DNA of 33,985 bases from an uncultured Pelagibacteraceae bacterium (GCA_902583685.1 CACHWO010000006.1:1-33985), one strand, 5' to 3'; counted from the stretch's first letter, positions 26,478-33,985 are shown. Notes: a model not told the origin generated them from the sequence alone. Translations and numbers: made by a program.

Positions 26478-26990
26478 TTATCTATAAATAGACGTAAGCT
26501 CGTTATTTCCAGCTGCTACACAAGGAGATTTTACACATGTTCCGATAACCCACTCTGATCCAGCTTCTGAACTAATATTTTGAGAACTTAAAAAAATAAC
26601 TCCCATTTCAGTTGACTGCCCAGCTTTTCCTTCTGCTTGTAGTCTAGGATCCTGAGCTTGTTTTAAAATTTCTTTGTTTGATGAATAAGGATTTATCATT
26701 TTCATATTACTGTTAATATATTCAATAACTTTTACGGACAACCACTCACCATTACAAGGATCGCCCCATGCTGTTTTTGAATTTTCATCACCTTGAGCAC
26801 AATTATTTATTTCTGAATTTATAAAATCAACAATTTGTTTATGGTTTGATTTTACAGTATTTGCTTTTTCCTCAACTGCAGATCGTGTCGATACTGTCCA
26901 AAGCAACATACCAACAACATAAACAGCGGATGAAAATACTAATAGTTCCAATAACCCATAGTTTTTAATTTTTTTTACAAAATTTCTCAT
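26478..26990 (-). CDS. small membrane-anchored protein of unknown function
   Basis: I do not recognise this 170-residue protein. It has a lysine-rich N-terminus, one hydrophobic segment (about residues 13-33, GLLELLVFSSAVYVVGMLL) and then a periplasmic-type region with a polar helix (KANTVKSNHKQIVDFINSEI) and four cysteines (two in CAQGDENSKTAWGDPC, two near the C-terminus in GTCVKSPC), suggesting two disulfides. The overall plan, and the G-L-L-E-L-L start of the membrane helix, resemble a type IV pilin-like protein, but the Glu is at +3 rather than +5 after the Gly. Its start overlaps the stop of the hydroxyacid dehydrogenase by one base, so it belongs to that operon. It may be an envelope component unrelated to catabolism. 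Confidence 0.7.
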   Translation of the reverse strand: MRNFVKKIKNYGLLELLVFSSAVYVVGMLLWTVSTRSAVEEKANTVKSNHKQIVDFINSEINNCAQGDENSKTAWGDPCNGEWLSVKVIEYINSNMKMINPYSSNKEILKQAQDPRLQAEGKAGQSTEMGVIFLSSQNISSEAGSEWVIGTCVKSPCVAAGNNELTSIYR

Positions 26991-27943
26991 TATTTGACTA
27001 TCATAGATTTTTTAACTTTGTTTTCGAAAAAATCAATAATATTTTGTATTGTTTCAATGCTCATTCTTTCTTTGCATTCTTTTGTAAAAGTTGCCGAATG
27101 TGGACTTAATAATACTCTTTCATTAGTTAATAAGGGATTTTGAATATCCGGCGGTTCCTTTTCAAAAACATCTAATCCGGCAGCAAATATAATTTTATCA
27201 TTTAAAGCTAAATTAAGATCTTTTTCGTTTATAACTCCACCACGTGCTGTGTTAATTAATATTGAATTTCTTTTCATTGTTTTTAAAACTTTTAAATTAA
27301 TTAAATCTTTTGTGTCTTTGTTAAAAGGTATGTGCAGAGACACAAAATCAGCTGTTTTAATTGCATTTTCTAATTTATCAACTTTTGTACCCCCAAAAGA
27401 ATTAATGATTTTTTCGTTTACAAAAGGATCAAAAATATTAACTTTCATTTCAAAACCAAGACATCTTTTAATTAGACTTTTCCCAATTCTACCAAAACCA
27501 GCTATTAATATTTCTTTATCAAATAACTCATAAGTCGTAATTTCAGATATATTCTTTTTAAAATCTCCTTTTCTCACTTTGTTATCATATTTGGTTATTC
27601 CTTTTGAAAGAGAAAGCATCATATACATAACATGTTCTGCTACAGCTGTGGCGTTTGCTGTTGCGGTTATTAATAAGGAAATTTTATTCTTTTTGAGATA
27701 ATTAAGATCTACATTATCATAACCAACTCCATGTCTAGATATAACTTTCAATTTTTTGCATTTTTCTAAAATTTTAGAGTCTAATTTTACAACTCTTAAA
27801 GAAATTCCATCAAATTTAGGTAATGTCTTTATTAAATTTTCTTTTGAAATATCTTCAACAACTTCATATTCAAATTGTTTATTATTATCCAAAAGTTTTA
27901 ACCCTTTTTTATCAATCTTCTCAATTATTCCAATTTTGAACAT
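26990..27943 (-). CDS. D-isomer-specific 2-hydroxyacid dehydrogenase (SerA/GhrB-like)
   Basis: Interconverts a 2-hydroxy acid and a 2-keto acid with NAD(P)H. The 317-residue protein has the substrate-domain segment ISRHGVGYDNVDL (68-80), NAD motif AGFGRIGKSL (148-157), and the catalytic trio Arg234 (NTARGGVINE), Glu263 (GLDVFEKEPP) and His282 (LLSPHSATF). It lacks the C-terminal ACT extension of SerA, so it is more likely a catabolic or glyoxylate/hydroxypyruvate-type reductase. The FAH-family gene lies immediately upstream with no gap. The two could act in sequence on a keto acid from sugar or polyol breakdown. Confidence 0.9.
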   Translation of the reverse strand: MFKIGIIEKIDKKGLKLLDNNKQFEYEVVEDISKENLIKTLPKFDGISLRVVKLDSKILEKCKKLKVISRHGVGYDNVDLNYLKKNKISLLITATANATAVAEHVMYMMLSLSKGITKYDNKVRKGDFKKNISEITTYELFDKEILIAGFGRIGKSLIKRCLGFEMKVNIFDPFVNEKIINSFGGTKVDKLENAIKTADFVSLHIPFNKDTKDLINLKVLKTMKRNSILINTARGGVINEKDLNLALNDKIIFAAGLDVFEKEPPDIQNPLLTNERVLLSPHSATFTKECKERMSIETIQNIIDFFENKVKKSMIVK

Positions 27944-28789
27944 TTAAGAAAAAGACCTCACTTTGTGTTTTTGCTTACCTAGTTTATCTATTCTAAGCTC
28001 AACAGTATCTCCATCCTTTAAAAAATTTGATGGTTTCATATTTTCACCGACACCATCGGGAGTTCCTGTACAACAAATGTCTCCAGGATACAATGTCATA
28101 CAATTACTCATATAAGATACAAGTTTTTTTACGTTAAAAATCATTTCTTTTGTATTTCCAGTTTGCATTCTTTTGCCATTAACTTCTAAATACATGTTAA
28201 GTTTTTGGTAATCTTGAATTTCATCGACGGTCATAATATAGGGTCCAATAGGTCCAAATGTATCAAAACCTTTTCCTTTATCCCAAGTAAGACCTTTGTT
28301 TTTTTGAAATTCACGTTCACTAACATCATTAACTAAAAAAAAACCAAAAATGTAATTAAGTGCATCTTCTTCTTTAACGTAATTACATTTTTTTCCAATT
28401 ACGAAGCCTAATTCAACCTCCCAATCTGTTTTGGTTGAGTGTTTTGGGATTATAATATCGTCATTTGGACCTGAAATACAATTAACAAATTTAGAAAAAA
28501 TTATTGGTTCTTTTGGAATAGGTAAGTTTTGCTCTAAAGCGTGATCTTTATAATTAAGTCCTATGCCAATGAATTTGGATGGATTTGATACACAGGCTCC
28601 TATTCTTTCATTTTTATCAATTTCAGGCAATTCAGACAAATTACAATTTTGGATTTTTTTTAATGTTTCAAAGTTTAAAGTATTTCTATTTAAATCTTTG
28701 ATTATAGAGGACAAATCTTTAAAATTATTATTATTGTCAATTAAAGCCGGCTTTTCCTCGTTTATTTTACCAATTCTGCAGAGCTTCAT
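27944..28789 (-). CDS. fumarylacetoacetate hydrolase (FAH)-family enzyme
   Basis: A 281-residue FAH-fold enzyme. The active-site features are KFIGIGLNYKDHALEQ (72-87), the metal ligands Glu124 and Glu126 in TDWEVELGFVIGK, and Asp155 in LVNDVSEREFQ, followed by TFGPIGPYI and CCTGTPDGVGE. Family members hydrolyse or decarboxylate acylpyruvates, or dehydrate keto-deoxy sugar acids (ureidoglycolate lyase-like and 2,4-diketo-3-deoxy-L-rhamnonate hydrolases are close types). The stop is next to the start of the hydroxyacid dehydrogenase. It is the first protein gene downstream of tRNA-Glu on the same strand, 26 bases away, with no clear ribosome site. Confidence 0.88.
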   Translation of the reverse strand: MKLCRIGKINEEKPALIDNNNNFKDLSSIIKDLNRNTLNFETLKKIQNCNLSELPEIDKNERIGACVSNPSKFIGIGLNYKDHALEQNLPIPKEPIIFSKFVNCISGPNDDIIIPKHSTKTDWEVELGFVIGKKCNYVKEEDALNYIFGFFLVNDVSEREFQKNKGLTWDKGKGFDTFGPIGPYIMTVDEIQDYQKLNMYLEVNGKRMQTGNTKEMIFNVKKLVSYMSNCMTLYPGDICCTGTPDGVGENMKPSNFLKDGDTVELRIDKLGKQKHKVRSFS

Positions 28790-28815
28790 TATTATTTATT
28801 AAACTTTTGCTTTAA

Positions 28816-28890
28816 TGGCGGTCCCACGGGGAATCGAACCCCGATTAGATGATTGAAAACCATCTGTCCTAACCGTTAGACGATGGGACC
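28816..28890 (-). tRNA. tRNA-Glu (anticodon UUC)
   Basis: The minus strand folds as a 75-base cloverleaf with acceptor arms GGTCCCA and TGGGACC, anticodon loop TTTTCAA (anticodon TTC), T arm CGGGG-TTCGATT-CCCCG, discriminator G and an encoded CCA. The first 22 bases lie inside the 3' end of recJ on the same strand. Confidence 0.97.
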
Positions 28891-30653
28891 GAATTGTTAT
28901 TAGCTTTATTAACAGAAATATCATCGATAATAAACTCTACATTTCTGCGACCTTTCCATTCATTCAGACTCAATTTTCCAAAAATATTAATTTTTTTTGA
29001 ATTTTTTGATAATAAATAACTCTCCAAATTGGTTTTAATGGCATTAAAAGTCACACTTTTAATTGTAGAGCCATCTTGTCCTGAAAATATTGATTTAATG
29101 TGCTTTTCTGCCACAACTGAGGATTTTATTAATTTTAGATTTTCAATAACAAATTTTGGTTCAGGATTACCAGACCCAAATGGGGAAAGTGAATTTATAT
29201 CTAAAAAAAAATTTTCATTTAATGCAGAAGGAGAAATTTTTGTGTCAAAAAATAAAAAATTATCTTTGACTAATTTTTTTGTGGTTTTAGAAATCTTGTT
29301 GGATAAAAAATTTGTAAATTCCTCAATTTTTTTCTCTTCAATTGTAAAACCTCCAGCCATTTTATGACCACCACCTTTTTTAAGAATTTTACTCTGAACG
29401 GCGCTAAGTATCATGCTTCCAATATCAAAACCTACAACAGATCTTGCTGAAGCATGACCTAAACCATCATGAAATGATATTATTATTGTGGGTTTATTAT
29501 ATTTATCTTTAATTCTTGAAGCAATAATTCCAATTATTCCACTATGCCAATTATGACCTGATAAAATAATAAATGGTTTAGTTTTATCAATCGTAATTTT
29601 TTTTTCAATTTTATCTAACATTTCAAATTCTATTTGCTTTCTTTCATTGTTAAAACGTTCAAGTTCGCTAGCTATTTTAAATATTTCTTTCGAATTTTTA
29701 CTTAAAAATAAATTAGCTCCATGTGAACATTTACCAACACGACCTCCTGCATTTATTCTTGGTCCCAAAATATATCCAAGATGATAAGTTGTAATGTTAT
29801 TTTCTATTCCACAAACACTCTTTAAGATTTTAAGTCCAGGATTTGATCTCTTCCTCATAATTTCTAATCCTTGGCTTACAAATGCTCTGTTTAATCCAAT
29901 AAGAGGAACTACATCACAAACAGTGCCTAAAGCTACTAAGTCTAAATAATTAATTAAATTTGGTTCAATTTTGTTATTTTTTTTGAACCATTCAATTTCA
30001 CGTAATTTTTTATTTAAAGCAACTAAAAACATAAAACATACACCTGCAGCACAGAGATAATTAAGTTTTGACTCATCATCATACCTGTTAGGATTTATTA
30101 ATGAATATGCATTCGGCAGGTTTGTCTCTGCTTGATGATGATCTAAAACTATAACGTCTATATTTTTTGTTCTTGAATAACTGATTGTTTCAAAAGATAA
30201 AGTCCCACAATCAACCGTAAAAATTAAATTTGAACCATTCGAAATTAATTTATTGAAAGCTTTTTCACTTGGGCCATACCCTTCTGTTTTTCTATCTGGA
30301 ATATAAATTTCTATTTCTCTTCCTATTTCTTTAAAATAATTTCCTAAAATTGCTGTTGATGTTGCACCGTCAACATCGTAATCACCAAAAATTCCAATTT
30401 TCTCATTATTTGTAATTGCTTTTATTGCTCGTAAAACTGTTTTTTCCATATCTTTTAAAATGTAAGGATTTGGTAAAAAATTTTTTATTTTTGGTTCAAG
30501 ATACATTTTTACCTCTTCTAATCTAATATTTCTAATTGCTATTAATTTAGATAAGGTATCACTAAGATTGAAATTTTCTTTTAAAAATTTGACTTTCTCA
30601 TCGTTAAATGTTTTCGATATCCAATCTTTTCCTAGAACTGAGTTGTAGTTCAT
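28869..30653 (-). CDS. recJ: single-stranded-DNA-specific exonuclease RecJ
   Basis: 5'-3' single-strand exonuclease of recombination and mismatch repair. The 594-residue protein has all DHH-family motifs: IGIFGDYDVDGATST (87-100), TVDCG (147-151), LDHHQAE (170-176), LGTVCDVVPL, INAGGRVGKCSHGANL, GHNWHSGIIGIIASRI and KGGGHKMAGGFTI (DHHA1 domain), then a C-terminal OB-like region. Length is normal. The last seven codons (SVPSSNG) and the TAG stop lie in or touch the 5' end of tRNA-Glu, so RNase P processing would remove the stop codon. The start overlaps the stop of glpX by 4 bases (ATGA). Confidence 0.94.
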   Translation of the reverse strand: MNYNSVLGKDWISKTFNDEKVKFLKENFNLSDTLSKLIAIRNIRLEEVKMYLEPKIKNFLPNPYILKDMEKTVLRAIKAITNNEKIGIFGDYDVDGATSTAILGNYFKEIGREIEIYIPDRKTEGYGPSEKAFNKLISNGSNLIFTVDCGTLSFETISYSRTKNIDVIVLDHHQAETNLPNAYSLINPNRYDDESKLNYLCAAGVCFMFLVALNKKLREIEWFKKNNKIEPNLINYLDLVALGTVCDVVPLIGLNRAFVSQGLEIMRKRSNPGLKILKSVCGIENNITTYHLGYILGPRINAGGRVGKCSHGANLFLSKNSKEIFKIASELERFNNERKQIEFEMLDKIEKKITIDKTKPFIILSGHNWHSGIIGIIASRIKDKYNKPTIIISFHDGLGHASARSVVGFDIGSMILSAVQSKILKKGGGHKMAGGFTIEEKKIEEFTNFLSNKISKTTKKLVKDNFLFFDTKISPSALNENFFLDINSLSPFGSGNPEPKFVIENLKLIKSSVVAEKHIKSIFSGQDGSTIKSVTFNAIKTNLESYLLSKNSKKINIFGKLSLNEWKGRRNVEFIIDDISVNKANNNSVPSSNG

Positions 30654-31597
30654 TTTTTTATTTTATTTGTGATTTTTTTTGATAATTTTTGGCTTTTATG
30701 AAGAATAAATGAAGATGCTTCAAAAAAATCACCTTGGTCTTTAATACCTTTAACCATTTCACCGTCAGTAACTCCAGTTGCACAAAAAATAACATCGCCT
30801 TTGATCATGTCGCTTATATTATATTTTTTTTTTAAATTTTTTATTCCTAATTTTGAAGCTTTTTGAATTTCATTATTATCACTTATTACAAGACGAGTTT
30901 GCATTTGTCCTCCAATACAATCTAGAGCTGCAGCAGCTAAAACTCCTTCTGGACCTCCACCAGTGCCTAAGTAAATATCTACTGGTGAATTTGGATCACC
31001 AACTGAAATAACGCCAGTAACATCGCCATCCGATATAAACTTAATTTTAACTTTAAGTTTATTTAAAGAATTAATAATTTTATCATGCCTGCTTCTTTTT
31101 AAGATACAAGCGGTTATTTTTTCAGGAACAGTATTTTTGGCTTCGCTCAATAATTTAATATTTTTCTCTACTGAAAAATCTAAATCAACAACGTTATTTG
31201 GTAAATCCGGTCCAATTGCTATTTTCTCCATATAAGTATCAGGGGCTGATAATAAACCACCTTTTTTTGTAACAGATAAAACAGATATTGCATTAGGCAA
31301 ATTTTTAGCTGTAAAGTTAGTTCCTTCAAGTGGATCAACTGCTATATCCAATTCTTCTCCAACATTTTTCCCGACTTTTTCACCTATATAAAGCATTGGT
31401 GCTTCATCCATTTCACCTTCACCTATAGCAATTTTTCCTTTCATTTCAATTTTGTTTAATTCATTTCTCATTTCATCTACGGCTGCTTGATCAGCAGCAA
31501 TTTTATCATTTTTACCTTTAAAAATAGATGCACCATAGGCAGCTCGTTCGCAAACTTTGATAAATTGATTAACAAGTTTTGGATTAATATTATTCAA
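30650..31597 (-). CDS. glpX: fructose-1,6-bisphosphatase class II GlpX
   Basis: Gluconeogenic phosphatase that makes fructose 6-phosphate. The 315-residue protein carries the GlpX signatures IGEGEMDEAPMLYIGEKVG (58-76), DIAVDPLEGTNF (84-95), the GGGPEGVLAAAAL segment and the C-terminal CATGVTDGEMVKG. Length is typical (about 320). It overlaps hom upstream and recJ downstream by 4 bases each (ATGA), so all three form one translationally coupled unit, an order I associate with SAR11-type genomes. Confidence 0.94.
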   Translation of the reverse strand: MNNINPKLVNQFIKVCERAAYGASIFKGKNDKIAADQAAVDEMRNELNKIEMKGKIAIGEGEMDEAPMLYIGEKVGKNVGEELDIAVDPLEGTNFTAKNLPNAISVLSVTKKGGLLSAPDTYMEKIAIGPDLPNNVVDLDFSVEKNIKLLSEAKNTVPEKITACILKRSRHDKIINSLNKLKVKIKFISDGDVTGVISVGDPNSPVDIYLGTGGGPEGVLAAAALDCIGGQMQTRLVISDNNEIQKASKLGIKNLKKKYNISDMIKGDVIFCATGVTDGEMVKGIKDQGDFFEASSFILHKSQKLSKKITNKIKK

Positions 31598-32889
31598 ATT
31601 TTTTCTATTCTAATATACTTAGGTTTATTAATTATAAATTGTTTTTTTCCTAATTCGTATATTGATTTTTCAAGATTAATATTTTTTGCTTTGTGAGATA
31701 TAATAATTATTGAAGCAAATTTTTTACTTTTAAAAGGATTTTGTATTAACCTTTTAACAGATATTTTATTTTTAGATAAAGTTTTTGTTATAGATGATAA
31801 AACACCTGTTTTGTCTATCACATCTAACCTTATGTAAGATGAGAATGTTTCTTGTGAAATATCTATAGTAGTTATTTTTTTTCTATTTTCATTTGGAATA
31901 GCAAATGGGAACTTTATATTTCCCCTTAATATAGAGCAAATATCAGAAGTTAATGCAGAAGTTGTTGGTCCGGCCCCAGCGCCCTCACCTTGAATAGTAA
32001 ATTTTCCAATAGGATTACCTTCAATTATAACAGCATTTAAAACACCATTTATGTTACTTATGTATGAGTTTGATTTAATCATGCATGGATGAACTCTTTG
32101 AATTAGCTTGTTATTTCTTAGTTCTGCAATAGCTAAATGTTTTATTTTATAACCTAATTTTTTGGCATTCATAATGTCAATATGATCAATATTTTTAATA
32201 CCTTGGACTGTAATTTTGGATGAATTAATCAAAGATTGAAAAGCTAAGGATGATAAAATTTGAATTTTTGATTTAGCATCATCTCCGTTTAAGTCTGATA
32301 TAGGATTGCTTTCAGCATAACCTAATTTTTTAGCACTTTCTAAAACCTCAAAAAAATTTTGATGTGTCTCAGACATTTTTGAAAGAATATAATTTGAGGT
32401 ACCATTTAAAATACCATAAACCTTGGTTATTTTATTTGATATAAAAGCTTCTTTTATAACTCTTATAATAGGAACACCCCCAGCAACAGCAGCTTCAAAC
32501 TCTAAATTTACTCTATTTTTTTCAGCAAGTTTAGAAAGTTCATTACCGTATTTTGAAATTAAAGCTTTATTAGCTGTAACAACATTTTTTTTATTTTTTA
32601 TTGCTGAAAAAACTAACTTTTTGGCGGCTCCATCTGATCCGCCAATTAACTCAATAATTATATCGACATCTTTTCTTTTTGGAGCTTCCATATAATTTTT
32701 AAGCCATTTCTTCTTTGGAATAAAAAAATTTCTTTTTTTAAGTTTATTTTTAGCTGAAACATATTTGATATCAAAATCTGTGTTTGTTTTCTTTTTAATA
32801 TTATTTTTATTTTGTAATAAATGTTTATAAAGGCTTGCTCCAATATTGCCGAGGCCAACTATAACTATATTAAATTTATTTTTTTTCAT
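31594..32889 (-). CDS. hom: homoserine dehydrogenase
   Basis: Reduces aspartate semialdehyde to homoserine for threonine, methionine and isoleucine synthesis. In 431 residues: Rossmann motif VIVGLGNIGASLYKHL (9-24), VVTANKALIS, the substrate-domain stretch FEAAVAGGVPIIRVIKEA, ILNGTSNYILSKM, and a C-terminal ACT domain (YIRLDVIDKTGVLSSITKTL) for allosteric control. Length and order match the class with one ACT domain. It lies 1 base downstream of the lipoprotein stop and overlaps glpX by 4 bases. Confidence 0.95.
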   Translation of the reverse strand: MKKNKFNIVIVGLGNIGASLYKHLLQNKNNIKKKTNTDFDIKYVSAKNKLKKRNFFIPKKKWLKNYMEAPKRKDVDIIIELIGGSDGAAKKLVFSAIKNKKNVVTANKALISKYGNELSKLAEKNRVNLEFEAAVAGGVPIIRVIKEAFISNKITKVYGILNGTSNYILSKMSETHQNFFEVLESAKKLGYAESNPISDLNGDDAKSKIQILSSLAFQSLINSSKITVQGIKNIDHIDIMNAKKLGYKIKHLAIAELRNNKLIQRVHPCMIKSNSYISNINGVLNAVIIEGNPIGKFTIQGEGAGAGPTTSALTSDICSILRGNIKFPFAIPNENRKKITTIDISQETFSSYIRLDVIDKTGVLSSITKTLSKNKISVKRLIQNPFKSKKFASIIIISHKAKNINLEKSIYELGKKQFIINKPKYIRIEKI

Positions 32890-32890
32890 T

Positions 32891-33406
32891 TTATTTAAAA
32901 TTAATATCAGGAAATTCTTTATTTTTACCTAGCTCTGTAATTTTTTTCGAAATTAAATCAATATCACATTCCGTAGAATTTTTACATAAATGTACGATTT
33001 TTGTTGATTTTTTATTTTTATATAAAAATGTTTTTTCGGAATTATTTTTTTTAATTACCTTTTTTTGCTTTGTTTTATTTTGTTTTTGGTCATCTTTAAT
33101 AACCTTAAGGTTTAATTTTGAAATATCTTTTTCTGTATTTTTCTTAATTTGTCTATTTTTAAGAAAAAGCAACTCCTTTTTTTTTTCTTTATCGTTTTTT
33201 AACTGATTAAGATTCAGCTTTACTAAATCCTGATTTTCTAAGGATTTTTTTTGTTTTTGAACAACATATACCTCTATTGAAATATTATTATTAAAGTATT
33301 CTTCTATTTCATTGTTGTCTTTACAACGATGATCCCCACAAATATAGACTTTATTAGTTGTGCATCCTAAAAAAAATAAAAAAATTATTATATATATTCT
33401 TTTCAT
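32891..33406 (-). CDS. lysine-rich lipoprotein of unknown function
   Basis: A 171-residue protein with a lipoprotein signal: MKRIYIIIFLFFLGC, lipobox FLGC with Cys15. The mature part begins TTNKVYICGDHRCKDNNEIEE, has a long strongly basic middle (about 75-135, Lys/Asn-rich, low complexity) and ends in a conserved-looking piece, HLCKNSTECDIDLISKKITEL. Two Cys pairs (CGDHRC and CKNSTEC) could form disulfides. I know no function. It sits between argC and hom with a 4-base overlap to argC, a position I recall for a small lipoprotein in SAR11-like genomes. Confidence 0.8.
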   Translation of the reverse strand: MKRIYIIIFLFFLGCTTNKVYICGDHRCKDNNEIEEYFNNNISIEVYVVQKQKKSLENQDLVKLNLNQLKNDKEKKKELLFLKNRQIKKNTEKDISKLNLKVIKDDQKQNKTKQKKVIKKNNSEKTFLYKNKKSTKIVHLCKNSTECDIDLISKKITELGKNKEFPDINFK

Positions 33407-33876
33407 TTTAATCCCAAGTTTTCTTTCAATCCAAATGCTATATTCATATTTTGAATAGCTTGTCCCCCTGCTCCTTTTATAAGGTTATCTATTGCTGAAA
33501 GAATCAAAATTTTATTTTTAAGCTTCAATTTACAAACCGATATCTCACAAAAATTTGTATTTATCACATTTCCTGTTCCAATATTTTTATTTAATTTTGT
33601 TATTTTAACAAAATAATTTTTTTTATTAAACTTTATTAACTCATTGTGAATCTTTTTCAAGCTGATACCTTTTTTCATTTCAACATATATTCCTGAAAGA
33701 ATTCCTCTAAATGTAGGTATCAAATGAGGCGTAAAAATAAAGTCTACTTTAGATTTTGTAACTTTAAATAATTCCTGATTTAATTCACTCAAATGTCTGT
33801 GATTATTTATTCCATATGAATGTATTGATGAGTATAAGTTTTTATGTTTGAATTTTTTCTTTAAGTTTTTACCAGC
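33403..33876 (-). CDS. argC: N-acetyl-gamma-glutamyl-phosphate reductase, C-terminal part only
   Basis: Third step of arginine synthesis (NADPH reduction of acetylglutamyl phosphate). The frame continues upstream of the TTG at 33792 and aligns with E. coli ArgC from the GAGRK segment onward: AGKNLKKKFKHKNL, IHSYGINNHRHLSEL (the GxxxHRHxPEI site), VDFIFTPHLIPTFRGILSGI, DNLIKGAGGQAIQNMNIAFG. The N-terminal roughly half, with the NADP motif and active-site Cys, is absent: identity stops at 33874-33879 and an in-frame stop follows at 33882-33880. The break coincides with the switch to inverted rpsI sequence, so I regard it as a broken join, not an evolved truncation. Confidence 0.85.
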   Translation of the reverse strand, partial: AGKNLKKKFKHKNLYSSIHSYGINNHRHLSELNQELFKVTKSKVDFIFTPHLIPTFRGILSGIYVEMKKGISLKKIHNELIKFNKKNYFVKITKLNKNIGTGNVINTNFCEISVCKLKLKNKILILSAIDNLIKGAGGQAIQNMNIAFGLKENLGLK

Positions 33877-33877
33877 A

Positions 33878-33985
33878 CATCAATTAATAGTCACCAGCCC
33901 TCTTGAAGAAATAAATGGAACAAATAATTATGATGTAAACTGTAATGTAAAAGGCGGTGGATTAACCGGACAAGCAGGAGCAATT
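33878..33985 (+). CDS. rpsI: ribosomal protein uS9 fragment, inverted relative to argC
   Basis: Thirty-six codons on the plus strand read HQLIVTSPLEEI, NYDVNCNVKGGGLTGQAGAI and the residues between, which align with E. coli S9 residues about 43-78, including the nearly invariant VKGGGxxGQAGAI. Both ends are missing: the 5' part because the sequence switches from argC at about 33877, the 3' part because the window ends. In alphaproteobacteria rpsI normally lies upstream of argC on the same strand, so opposite orientation here is unexpected. Confidence 0.85.

Noticed and set aside
28790-28890. Direct repeat of the tRNA-Glu 3' end as an attachment site
   Set aside because: No second copy of the T-arm/acceptor sequence was seen near 9.1 kb or elsewhere in the window, and no integrase gene is present.
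33050-33270. Low-complexity A/T tract as a repeat element
   Set aside because: It encodes the Lys/Asn-rich middle of the lipoprotein in a continuous frame; no periodic unit is visible.
33403-33876. argC as a natural pseudogene or short paralogue
   Set aside because: The break falls exactly where inverted rpsI begins, so a chimeric join explains both truncated genes more simply.

Overview
The window is a compact, very AT-rich bacterial segment with almost no intergenic space. Neighbouring genes commonly overlap by 1, 4 or 16 bases, and A/T runs are frequent even inside genes. The proteins and the run argC - small lipoprotein - hom - glpX - recJ - tRNA-Glu point to a streamlined marine alphaproteobacterium. 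A SAR11 (Pelagibacterales) genome or an AEGEAN-169/HIMB59-like relative is my best guess; this is inference from composition and gene order, not a phylogenetic result.

Layout. (1) 1-3465, minus: a fatty-acyl-CoA dehydrogenase cut by the window edge and a fused 3-hydroxyacyl-CoA dehydrogenase/enoyl-CoA hydratase, directly downstream of tRNA-Pro(UGG). (2) 3630-5152, plus: NhaA Na+/H+ antiporter and a NifU/IscU-like scaffold. (3) 5155-9085, minus: a PhnP-like metallo-hydrolase, TatD, a two-domain glycosyltransferase and a GIY-YIG protein. (4) 9119-28789: a carbohydrate/polyol catabolic block with two ABC importers. It holds an HpaI-type aldolase and aldehyde dehydrogenase (minus), IolD and a Gfo/Idh oxidoreductase (plus), the ATPase of importer 1 (minus), its binding protein and two permeases plus a GH63-like glycosidase (plus), importer 2 with a ROK kinase in frcBCAK order (minus), IolG (minus), IolE (plus), and a small membrane protein, a D-2-hydroxyacid dehydrogenase and a fumarylacetoacetase-family enzyme (minus). 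(5) 28816-33876, minus: tRNA-Glu, recJ, glpX, hom, a lipoprotein and the 3' part of argC. (6) 33878-33985, plus: a fragment of rpsI in inverted orientation relative to argC, most likely a chimeric junction.

How the genes may work together. IolG, IolE and IolD are the first three enzymes of myo-inositol breakdown and would give 5-deoxy-glucuronate. The usual later enzymes (IolB, IolC, IolJ, methylmalonate-semialdehyde dehydrogenase) are not in the window. An HpaI-type aldolase, an aldehyde dehydrogenase, a FAH-family enzyme and a hydroxyacid dehydrogenase are present instead, so a variant route is possible. Importer 2 lies next to iolG/iolE and is a candidate inositol (or fructose-type sugar) transporter. 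Importer 1 with the cytoplasmic GH63-like enzyme looks like a system that takes up a small glycoside, such as a glycosylglycerate compatible solute, and cleaves it inside the cell.

The most unusual signals are: the argC/rpsI inverted junction; the extra periplasmic DUF11-like domain in one permease and the extra membrane segment block in its partner; tRNA-CDS conflicts at both tRNA genes; hairpins placed right after the binding-protein gene in both importer operons; and a ROK kinase that has lost its zinc site. No CRISPR array, transposase, integrase or rRNA gene was seen. No gap between genes exceeds 300 bases.
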